Below are positions 10,101-18,500 of a stretch of 64,000 nucleotides of DNA, piece by piece. The notes beneath the pieces are model-generated. The model worked only from the letters and a program-made list of their open reading frames with translations. It had not been told where the DNA came from and made no database searches. Source of the stretch: Phaeosaccion multiseriatum (taxonomy: Eukaryota > Ochrophyta, other classes); the NCBI GenBank assembly GCA_965112735.1, contig OZ218951.1, positions 3,720,001 through 3,784,000 on the forward strand, read 5' to 3'. The first letter of the stretch is position 1; every line of letters starts with the position of its first letter. A program made the translations under genes and the position numbers.

Positions 10101-12379
10101 CCCACTTGACGCCGTCACGGTCAGTGATTGCCTCGCTCAAGCTGCTCGAGCTCTCCCAGTGCCTCGCGCAGGCATGTTGTGTGCATCAATGGCTCCGTTC
10201 AGGCTGCTTGGGCCCCGCAAATGCCCACTTCTCCCTCAGCGAAGGGCCAGATTGGGGGTTTTGAGGCCATGCTTAGTCCCATTTGACGCCGTCACGGTCA
10301 GTGATTGCCTCGGTCAGGCTGTTTGAGCTCTCCCAGTGCCTCGCGCAGGCATGTTGTGTGCATCAATGGCTCCGTCGAGGCTGCTTGGGCCCCGCAAATG
10401 CCCACTTCTCCCTCAGCGAAGGGCCAGATTGGGGGTTTTGAGGCCATGCTGGGTCCCATTTGGCGCCGTCACGGTCAGTGATTGCCTCGGTGAGGCTGTT
10501 TGAGCTTGGTCAGTGCCTCGCACAGGCATGTTGTGTGCATCAATGGCTCCGTTCAGGCTGCTTGGGCCCCGCAAATGCCCACTTCTCCCTCAGCGAAGGG
10601 CCAGATTGGGGGTTTTGAGGCCATGCTTAGTCCCACTTGGCGCCGTCACGGTCAGTGATTGCCTCGGTGAGGCTGTTTGAGCTTGGTCAGTGCCTCGCGC
10701 AGGCATGTTGTGTGCATCAATGGCTCCGTTCCGGCTGCTTGGGCCCCGCAAATGCCCACTTCTCCCTCAGCGAAGGGCCAGATTGGGGGTTTTGAGGCCA
10801 TGCTGGGTCCCATTTGGCGCCGTCACGGTCAGTGATTGCCTCGGTGAGGCTGTTTGAGCTTGGTCAGTGCCTCGCGCAGGCATGTTGTGTGCATCAATGG
10901 CTCCGTTCAGGCTGCTTGGGCCCCGCAAATGCCCACTTCTCCCTCAGCGAAGGGCCAGATTGGGGGTTTTGAGGCCATGCTTAGTCCCATTTGGCGCCGT
11001 CACGGTCAGTGATTGCCTCGGTGAGGCTGTTTGAGCTTGGTCAGTGCCTCGCGCAGGCATGTTGTGTGCATCAATGGCTCCGTTCAGGCTGCTTGGGCCT
11101 CGCAAATGCCCACTTTTCCCTCAGCGAAGGGCCAGATTGGGGGTTTTGAGGCCATGCTGGGTCCCATTTGGCGCCGTCACGGTCAGTGATTGCCTCGGTC
11201 AGGCTGTTTGAGCTTGGTCAGTGCCTCGCGCAGGCATGTTGTGTGCATCAATGGCTCCGTTCAGGCTGCTTGGGCCCCGCAAATGCCCACTTCTCTCTTA
11301 GCGAAGGGCCAGATTGGGGGTTTTGAGGCCATGCTGGGTCCCATTTGGCGCCGTCACGGTCAGTGATTGCCTCGGTGAGGCTGTTTGAGCTTGGTCAGTG
11401 CCTCGCGCAGGCATTTTGTGTGCATCAATGGCTCCGTCGAGGCTGCTTGGGCCCCGCAAATGCCCACTTCTCCCTCAGCGAAGGGCCAGATTGGGGGTTT
11501 TGAGGCCATGCTTGGTCCCATTTGGCGCCGTCACGGTCAGTGATTGCCTCGGTGAGGCTGTTTGAGCTTGGTCAGTGCCTCGCGCAGGCATGTTGTGTGC
11601 ATCAATGGCTCCGTTCAGGCTGCTTGGGCCCCGCAAATGCCCACTTCTCCCTCAGCGAAGGGCCAGATTGGGGGTTTTGGGGCCATGCTTGGTCCCATTT
11701 GGCGCCGTCACGGTCAGTGATTGCCTCGCTCAAGCTGCTCGAGCTTGGTCAGTGCCTCGCGCAGGCATGTTGTGTGCATCAATGGCTCCGTTCAGGCTGC
11801 TTGGGCCCCGCAAATGCCCACTTCTCCCTCAGCGAAGGGCCAGATTGGGGGTTTTGAGGCCATGCTTGGTCCCATTTGGCGCCGTCACGGTCAGTGATTG
11901 CCTCGGTGAGGCTGTTTGAGCTTGGTCAGTGCCTCGCGCAGGCATGTTGTGTGCATCAATGGCTCCGTTCAGGCTGCTTGGGCCCCGCAAATGCCCACTT
12001 CTCTCTCAGCGAAGGGCCAGATTGGGGGTTTTGAGGCCATGCTTGGTCCCATTTGGCGCCGTCACGGTCAGTGATTGCCTCGGTGAGGCTGTTTGAGCTT
12101 GGTCAGTGCCTCGCGCAGGCATGTTGTGTGCATCAATGGCTCCGTTCAGGCTGCTTGGGCCCCGCAAATGCCCACTTCTCCCTCAGCGAAGGGCCAGATT
12201 GGGGGTTTTGAGGCCATGCTTAGTCCCACTTGACGCCGTCACGGTCAGTGATTGCCTCGCTCAAGCTGCTCGAGCTCTCCCAGTGCCTCGCGCAGGCATG
12301 TTGTGTGCATCAATGGCTCCGTCGAGGCTGCTTGGGCCCCGCAAATGCCCACTTCTCCCTCAGCGAAGGGCCAGATTGG
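7195..12379 (+). repeat. 177-bp satellite array, block 1 (about 29 units)
   Basis: The unit length is 177 bp (for example ATTGGGGG at 7221 and 7398). Landmarks in order are TTTTGAGGCCATGCTTGGTC, GCCGTCACGGTCAGTGATTG, CAGTGCCTCGCGCAGGCATG, CATCAATGGCTCCG, GGGCCCCGCAAATGCCC and CTCAGCGAAGGGCCAGATTG. Two main subtypes differ in the middle: GGTGAGGCTGTTTGAGCTTG versus GCTCAAGCTGCTCGAGCTCT. They also differ at GTTCAGGCTG versus GTCGAGGCTG. Units are a few percent diverged. The block stops mid-unit at GATTGG where retroelement copy A starts. Confidence 0.97.
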
Positions 12380-12388
12380 TTCTCGCAG
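12380..12388. repeat. Left terminal inverted repeat of copy A
   Basis: TTCTCGCAG pairs with CTGCGAGAA at 15482-15490. In copy D the pair is TTCTCGCGG and CCGCGAGAA, so the eighth base changed with its partner. Confidence 0.7.
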
Positions 12389-12487
12389 TCGTTGCGCTCC
12401 ATCAAAACTGGGTACCCATTGAGAGGCCTCGCTCCTCCACATTCAGTCGTCGCCAATGCTGGGGGATAAACTTTTCATTAAGAGTGC

Positions 12488-12592
12488 AGTCCTAAGAAGG
12501 ACTCACCTCGAGGCACACAGTGTCCCTGGGGTGTCGCTCCCCTGACGGGGGCGAGCACGGGCCTTTGGGGGCAGCGGTTCAGAGGAACCGCT
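12488..12592 (+). other. Cluster of three hairpins at the left end of copy A
   Basis: Three stem-loops follow each other: AGTCCT-AAGA-AGGACT (12488-12503); TCGC(T)CCCC-TGAC-GGGGGCGA (12534-12554); and AGCGGTTC-AGAG-GAACCGCT (12573-12592), the last with an extra GGGGG/CCCCC outer stem (12567-12571 with 12596-12600). Copy D keeps all three with paired or wobble-compatible changes (at about 60088-60195). They lie 3' of the recombinase stop on the minus strand, so they could be untranslated RNA structures or DNA cruciforms used in circularisation. A transcription terminator is also possible. Confidence 0.6.
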
Positions 12593-12615
12593 CATCCCCC
12601 ATTCACCCAAAGTCC

Positions 12616-13731
12616 TCAGGGCGCTGCCGTGTCTGCATGCAGCATGCGCCCTGCCCAGCCAAGAGCCTCCTCCACCGTACGGTGCGCGTACTGAAAGGCT
12701 GTCGCCGACGCCCACCTGCCCCAGAACTGCAGGAGTCGCCAGTCAGCGCCGCTTGCCGCCAATGCCGTAGCCCCACCGCTCCGCAGGGAGTGGGACGAGA
12801 TGCGTACTGGATCCCTACCAATCTGCTGAGCTCCCCTCTTCAGTGCCTTGCTGACTTGGTGGGAGGTGACGCACTTCCTCCTCCCCGACTCGTCCACATA
12901 GGAGGAAAGGAGGGCACTACCCCCTGCTGCCTCCCGCTCCTGCTCCGGTCGGCGGTAGTGGCAGCGCACCGCCTCCAGGGCAGCCTCCACTGGACACAAG
13001 TCGACGACCCCCGTCCGCTCGTGTGTCCGCACTTCTCCTCTCCTGAAGGTGTCCGTCTTGCTACCAGTGAAGACGAGAGTGACGCGGCACAGCTCCACTC
13101 CTTCCTCGATCGCGGCAAGCGCCTCTTGTCCAGTGTAGCTCCGGCTCGCTCTATCTGCGAAGGTAACATCGTGATGAGTGAGAATGTAGTCTTCATCTGT
13201 CCCTCCACTCACACTGTTCGGGGCGAACTCGCTCACTCGCATGAGAAAGAACCACCCCAGGAGGATGAGGGCCCCTAACATGTGCCCTCTCTCCCCCTCC
13301 CCTCGCAGCTCCCGTCTGGTGCTGCGAAGAATGTCCACGTCTACTGGCAGCTGCTGTACGCTGTCTCCGTCCTCCAGCCTGTAGCTCCGAAGGAGCAGGT
13401 GGACCTGCCTCCCGACTGCAGGCCCCTTGAGCCCCTCCCGCGAGAAGAGGTCATTCACCCCTGGGCCCTTGCCCCTCAGAGTGGCCGCACCGTTGCCCCT
13501 CTCCTCTCGGCACCACGCTATGAACGCCATGAATACCTCCGCATTGCGAGGGTCGTCATCTCCAAACAGTAACACGGGAACGCCTGCTAGACCGCAGAAG
13601 TCAGTCCACTGACGCTGGACCGTCGCGTAGCGACGAACGGTTGCAGGCCTGAGACCGCTCGCTGCGGCTCCCCACGCAAGGTTGCGAAAACGGCGTCCAT
13701 AATCGTTGAGTTGGGCTCCAGCTGTTGCCAC
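12616..13731 (-). CDS. Tyrosine recombinase of DIRS/PAT-like element (copy A)
   Basis: A 371-aa protein, presumed to integrate circular element DNA by strand exchange in the nucleus. The catalytic set is visible: first Arg at R165 in FFLMRVSEF, Lys K225 in FTGSKTD, the HxxR box H314-x-x-R317 in SSHSLRSGG, W340 in WGRWAS, and the nucleophile Tyr Y348 in FQYAH. The N-terminal part (about 1-140) has the helical core-binding character of the family (RPATVRRYATVQRQW). The spacing and the GRW...Y form are those of DIRS/Ngaro recombinases rather than phage integrases. It starts at ATG 13731, overlapping the RNase H ORF by 145 bp in another frame. All catalytic residues are present and the frame is intact, so it may be functional. 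Confidence 0.88.
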   Translation of the reverse strand: MATAGAQLNDYGRRFRNLAWGAAASGLRPATVRRYATVQRQWTDFCGLAGVPVLLFGDDDPRNAEVFMAFIAWCREERGNGAATLRGKGPGVNDLFSREGLKGPAVGRQVHLLLRSYRLEDGDSVQQLPVDVDILRSTRRELRGEGERGHMLGALILLGWFFLMRVSEFAPNSVSGGTDEDYILTHHDVTFADRASRSYTGQEALAAIEEGVELCRVTLVFTGSKTDTFRRGEVRTHERTGVVDLCPVEAALEAVRCHYRRPEQEREAAGGSALLSSYVDESGRRKCVTSHQVSKALKRGAQQIGRDPVRISSHSLRSGGATALAASGADWRLLQFWGRWASATAFQYAHRTVEEALGWAGRMLHADTAAP

Positions 13732-14981
13732 TCCGTCAGCGGCTGAAACATGGGAGAGATGGGAGAAAGGTGGTCAGTACCGATGAGATAATCGAGGGAG
13801 TAGCGGCTGAGGCCGTCGGGGATGATGTTCTTCGCCCCTTCGACGTGCTCGACGTTGAGGCTGCACTGCGCTCCGATCTCCAAAAGGCCCACCAGTCCTG
13901 CCAGACCATTGGAAATGTCACTGTTGGCCGCTCCCTGGTGCTCAATCCACGAGAGGGAGCTGGTGTTGTCCCCTCTGACCAAGACGCCAGCGAGACAGAA
14001 GCTGGCTGGGTCGTGCAGCCAAAAAGTGCAGATGCCCACCACAATCACTGCCATCTCGAGGTCGTTGATGGAGATGAGCTGTGGAGACGCCTGGTGAGCA
14101 GCCCGTACCTCCGGAGGCCACTCCCACTGCGCGAAAAGTCCTGCTGCCTCCCACACAATGCCTCCCCCCCTGATAGCCCCCTCTGAGTCCACCCACACTG
14201 CTGCATCTCCATCCAATACGATATCCGGGACTCGCTTCACCATCAATTCTAAAGGGCGGACCAAGACGGAGGGATCTTTCACCCCCCAATCTAAAAGATC
14301 CCGCCACCGCTGCAGGTCGAAGTGCGCTTGAGAGGAGAGCGTGATGCGAGCGTGGGGCGAGAAGCCGCAGTGTCGAGTGAGGTTGGTGAGCTGGCGGAGC
14401 ATGTAGCGACCGGGCCCTACGCAGTAGCTCATGCTCCGGAGTTTCCCGATGACAGACTGGAGCTCCTTCAGCGAGCAAAAATGTCGCTCTGGCCCCCACT
14501 CAGCCAAAAGAATCTGCAGCTCCTCCAGCTTATCGGGGCGGAGCGAAGCAGTCCCCCGCACAGTGTCAATCATGATGCCCAAGACCCGCTGGCAGGAGAG
14601 CCAGCTCCCCTCCACGCCGTGCTTCTCGAGGTTGATGCAGGAGGGGACATGAGGGTGCTCCCCCGGCCAGCTGAAGAGGTTATAGTGCGTAGAAAGTATG
14701 AGGGCACTCAGCCGCAAGGCCCCTGTGCCGCGCTGGAGGGCGGGGACGTCCCGAGGGACCGCCCAGACAGCGATAGTGTCGTCTCCGTGGCAAGCCGCCG
14801 ATTGTTGAGCTGCCGAAACCGCCGCCGTCGGAGCACCTCGCATTTTCCGCCGTTGGCATTTCTGCTCCTCCACTTGTACAAGCTCGAGGCCGGGGATGCG
14901 GCCATTGCAGCACGAGGGGATGACAATCTCCGCCGCGAGTGGAGTAGCAAGGATGACGGCAACGATGCTCTGGGCCAGCAC
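13587..14981 (-). CDS. Truncated reverse transcriptase plus RNase H (copy A)
   Basis: A 464-codon frame. About residues 115-205 match the part of a DIRS-type RT just after the active site (INLEK, then VLGIMIDT, then LQSVIGKLRSM...GRYMLRQL, the connection or thumb). A GDD at 66-68 could be a changed YxDD box, but motifs A and B are absent and residues 1-60 look unrelated, so RT activity is unlikely. Residues about 258-395 are RNase H with the D-E-D-D set visible: D265 in WVDSEG, E309 in INDLEM, D338 in RGDNTS and D389 in IPDGLSR. RNase H would remove the RNA strand during cDNA synthesis. The first ATG of the open frame is used as start. The true ancestral protein was longer at the N-terminus. 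Confidence 0.75.
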   Translation of the reverse strand: MLAQSIVAVILATPLAAEIVIPSCCNGRIPGLELVQVEEQKCQRRKMRGAPTAAVSAAQQSAACHGDDTIAVWAVPRDVPALQRGTGALRLSALILSTHYNLFSWPGEHPHVPSCINLEKHGVEGSWLSCQRVLGIMIDTVRGTASLRPDKLEELQILLAEWGPERHFCSLKELQSVIGKLRSMSYCVGPGRYMLRQLTNLTRHCGFSPHARITLSSQAHFDLQRWRDLLDWGVKDPSVLVRPLELMVKRVPDIVLDGDAAVWVDSEGAIRGGGIVWEAAGLFAQWEWPPEVRAAHQASPQLISINDLEMAVIVVGICTFWLHDPASFCLAGVLVRGDNTSSLSWIEHQGAANSDISNGLAGLVGLLEIGAQCSLNVEHVEGAKNIIPDGLSRYSLDYLIGTDHLSPISPMFQPLTEWQQLEPNSTIMDAVFATLRGEPQRAVSGLQPFVATRRSSVSGLTSAV

Positions 14982-15104
14982 GAAGTAGAAGGCAGGAGAG
15001 GAGCAGGGGCCGAAAGAAAAAACCTTTTGCCCGGTGAGAGCTCCATACTACACCAGGCTAAGGGTCTCTAACTTCTACTAGATGCGTGTGCGTAGCGCAA
15101 GCCC

Positions 15105-15154
15105 TTGCAACTGTTAGCATTGGGGGCACATCTTGTGTTTGCAACTGTTAGCAT
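15105..15154. promoter_or_regulatory. Pair of identical 16-mers in copy A
   Basis: TTGCAACTGTTAGCAT occurs at 15105-15120 and 15139-15154, 34 bp apart, upstream of the minus-strand genes. In copy D both members read TTGCAACCGTTAGCAT with the same spacing. The core resembles MYB-type binding sites (TAACAGTT or TAACGGTT on the minus strand), so a regulatory or recombinase-binding role is possible. The role is inferred. Confidence 0.5.
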
Positions 15155-15375
15155 GACACAAGTAAGCACACAGTATCTTCACCCTCACAAGAGAAGCAGT
15201 CGGGCCCTACTGCGATCCTTGCTTTCCTACACCACCGTCTCTACTCTCCTCCCTGCTTGCCCACACCCCCGCGTACCTGCTCTCGATCTCCTTCAATCAC
15301 GGTAGGGTGGCGAGTGCAGCAGGGCTCCTCCTCTTCTGAGCTCGAGCAGCAGAGAACACTGCTTTTCCATCTGCT

Positions 15376-15395
15376 GCCATATATATTTCTATCCT
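15376..15395 (-). promoter_or_regulatory. TATA-like sequence in element 5' region
   Basis: The minus strand reads AGGATAGAAATATATATGG, about 400 nt upstream of the RT/RNase H frame. Copy D keeps a similar AT-rich core (AGGATAGAATATATTTATGG) at about 60637-60656 inside otherwise GC-rich DNA. This suggests a promoter, on composition and conservation only. Confidence 0.3.
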
Positions 15396-15481
15396 AAACC
15401 CCCCTCGGGGTCCACACACGCGCCCACGCTCCACACCCTACCCCTCGGCTCTCAATACCCTGTTTCTCCGTCGACTCCACT

Positions 15482-15523
15482 CTGCGAGAACAGAACTTCC
15501 GTGGCTCCGCTGCTGAAGCAGCG
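15482..15523. repeat. Right end of copy A: inverted repeat plus terminal hairpin
   Basis: CTGCGAGAA (15482-15490) is the inverted partner of the left end. It is followed by 33 further bases ending in a perfect hairpin (CGCTGC-TGAA-GCAGCG, 15508-15523) that abuts the satellite. The extra sequence on one side makes the termini unequal, as in DIRS-type elements. The same structure ends copies C and D. Confidence 0.6.
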
Positions 15524-18500
15524 GGGTTTTGAGGCCATGCTTAGTCCCACTTGACGCCGTCACGGTCAGTGATTGCCTCGCTCAAGCTGCTCGAGCTCTC
15601 CCAGTGCCTCGCGCAGGCATTTTGTGTGCATCAATGGCTCCGTCGAGGCTGCTTGGGCCCCGCAAATGCCCACTTCTCCCTCAGCAAAGGGCCAGATTGG
15701 GGGTTTTGCATGAGGCCATGCTTAGTCCCATTTGACGCCGTCACGGTCAGTTATTGCCTCGCTCAAGCTGCTCGAGCTCTCCCAGTGCCTCGCGCAGGCA
15801 TGTTGTGTGCATCAATGGCTCCGTTCAGGCTGCTTGGGCCCCGCAAATGCCCACTTCTCCCTCAGCGAAGGGCCAGATTGGGGGTTTTGAGGCCATGCTT
15901 GGTCCCATTTGCCGCCGTCACGGTCAGTGATTGCCTCGGTCAGGCTGTTTGAGCTTGGTCAGTGCCTCGCGCAGGCATGTTGTGTGCATCAATGGCTCCG
16001 TCGAGGCTGCTTGGGCCCCGCAAATGCCCACTTCTCCCTCAGCGAAGGGCCAGATTGGGGGTTTTGAGGCCATGCTTAGTCCGATTTGGCGCCGTCACGG
16101 TCAGTGATTGCCTCGGTGAGGCTGTTTGAGCTTGGTCAGTGCCTCGCGCAGGCATGTTGTGTGCATCAATGGCTCCGTCGAGGCTGCTTGGGCCCCGCAA
16201 ATGCCCACTTCTCCCTCAGCGAAGGGCCAGATTGGGGGTTTTGAGGCCATGCTTAGTCCCACTTGACGCCGTCACGGTCAGTGATTGCCTCGGTCAGGCT
16301 GTTTGAGCTTGGTCAGTGCCTCGCGCAGGCATGTTGTGTGCATCAATGGCTCCGTCGAGGCTGCTTGGGCCCCGCAAATGCCCACTTCTCCCTCAGCGAA
16401 GGGCCAGATTGGGGGTTTTGAGGCCATGCTTAGTCCGATTTGGCGCAGTCACGGTCAGTGATTGCCTCGGTCAGGCTGTTTGAGCTTGGTCAGTGCCTCG
16501 CGCAGGCATGTTGTGTGCATCAATGGCTCCGTCGAGGCTGCTTGGGCCCCGCAAATGCGCACTTCTCCCTCAGCGAAGGGCCAGATGGGGGGTTTTGAGG
16601 CCATGCTTAGTCCCACTTGACGCCGTCACGGTCAGTGATTGCCTCAGTGAGGCTGTTTGAGCTTGGTCAGTGCCTCGCGCAGGCATGTTGTGTGCATCAA
16701 TGGCTCCGTTCAGGCTGCTTGGGCCCCGCAAATGCCCACTTCTCCCTCAGCGAAGGGCCAGATTGGGGGTTTTGAGGCCATGCTTGGTCCCATTTGGCGC
16801 CGTCACGGTCAGTGATCGCCTCGGTCAGGCTGTTTGAGTTTGGTCAGTGCTTCGCGCGGGCATGTTGTGTGCATCAATGGCTCCGTTCAGGCTGCTTGGG
16901 CCCCGCAAATGCCCACTTCTCCCTCAGCGAAGGGCCAGATTGGGGGTTTTGAGGCCATGCTTGGTCCCATTTGGCGCCGTCACGGTCAGTGATTGCCTCG
17001 GTGAGGCTGTTTGAGCTTGGTCAGTGCCTCGCGCAGGCATGTTGTGTGCATCAATGGCTCCGTTCAGGCTGCTTGGGCCCCGCAAATGCCCACTTCTCCC
17101 TCAGCGAAGGGCCAGATTGGGGGTTTTGAGGCCATGCTTGGTCCCATTTGGCGCCGTCACGGTCAGTGATCGCCTCGGTCAGGCTGTTTGAGTTTGGTCA
17201 GTGCTTCGCGCGGGCATGTTGTGTGCATCAATGGCTCCGTTCAGGCTGCTTGGGCCCCGCAAATGCCCACTTCTCCCTCAGCGAAGGGCCAGATTGGGGG
17301 TTTTGAGGCCATGCTTGGTCCCATTTGGCGCCGTCACGGTCAGTGATTGCCTCGGTGAGGCTGTTTGAGCTTGGTCAGTGCCTCGCGCAGGCATGTTGTG
17401 TGCATCAATGGCTCCGTTCAGGCTGCTTGGGCCCCGCAAATGCCCACTTCTCCCTCAGCGAAGGGCCAGATTGGGGGTTTTGAGGCCATGCTTAGTCCCA
17501 CTTGACGCCGTCACGGTCAGTGATTGCCTCGCTCAAGCTGCTCGAGCTCTCCCAGTGCCTCGCGCAGGCATTTTGTGTGCATCAATGGCTCCGTCGAGGC
17601 TGCTTGGGCCCCGCAAATGCCCACTTCTCCCTCAGCGAAGGGCCAGATGGGGGGTTTTGAGGCCATGCTTAGTCCGATTTGGCGCAGTCACGGTCAGTGA
17701 TTGCCTCGGTCAGGCTGTTTGAGCTTGGTCAGTGCCTCGCGCAGGCATGTTGTGTGCATCAATGGCTCCGTCGAGGCTGCTTGGGCCCCGCAAATGCGCA
17801 CTTCTCCCTCAGCGAAGGGCCAGATGGGGGGGTTTTGAGGCCATGCTTAGTCCCACTTGACGCCGTCACGGTCAGTGATTGCCTCAGTGAGGCTGTTTGA
17901 GCTTGGTCAGTGCCTCGCGCAGGCATGTTGTGTGCATCAATGGCTCCGTTCAGGCTGCTTGGGCCCCGCAAATGCCCACTTCTCCCTCAGCGAAGGGCCA
18001 GATTGGGGGTTTTGAGGCCATGCTTAGTCCCACTTGACGCCGTCACGGTCAGTGATTGCCTCGCTCAAGCTGCCCGAGCTCTCCCAGTGCCTCGCGCAGG
18101 CATGTTGTGTGCATCAATGGCTCCGTCGAGGCTGCTTGGGCCCCGCAAATGCCCACTTCTCCCTCAGCGAAGGGCCAGATTGGGGGTTTTGAGGCCATGC
18201 TTAGTCCGATTTGGCGCAGTCACGGTCAGTGATTGCCTCGGTCAGGCTGTTTGAGCTTGGTCAGTGCTCGAGCTCTCCCAGTGCCTCGCGCAGGCATGTT
18301 GTGTGCATCAATGGCTCCGTCGAGGCTGCTTGGGCCCCGCAAATGCGCACTTCTCCCTCAGCGAAGGGCCAGATGGGGGGTTTTGAGGCCATGCTTAGTC
18401 CCACTTGACGCCGTCACGGTCAGTGATTGCCTCGGTGAGGCTGTTTGAGCTTGGTCAGTGCCTCGCGCAGGCATGTTGTGTGCATCAATGGCTCCGTTCA

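Larger units (their letters stand above)
12380..15523 (-). mobile_element. DIRS/PAT-like tyrosine-recombinase retroelement, copy A
   Basis: A 3,144-bp insertion splits one satellite unit precisely between GATTGG and GGGTTTT with no target duplication, as expected for integration by a tyrosine recombinase. On the minus strand it encodes a reverse-transcriptase remnant with RNase H (14981 to 13587) overlapping a tyrosine recombinase (13731 to 12616), the RT-RH-YR order of PAT/Ngaro-type DIRS elements. Short inverted repeats TTCTCGCAG and CTGCGAGAA lie at or near the ends, the right one 33 bp inside. There is no gag gene and the upstream RT motifs are missing, so even this best copy is internally reduced. 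It is the reference copy for B, C and D. Confidence 0.85.

Noticed and set aside
12520-13278. 252-codon plus-strand open frame opposite the recombinase (also at 25967 and 36864)
   Set aside because: It is antisense to a clear tyrosine recombinase with conserved catalytic residues, so it is a shadow frame in GC-rich DNA.
14322-15071. 249-codon plus-strand open frame opposite the RT/RNase H gene (also at 40296)
   Set aside because: It is antisense to the RT/RNase H frame, with no domain and a composition typical of a complementary-strand shadow.
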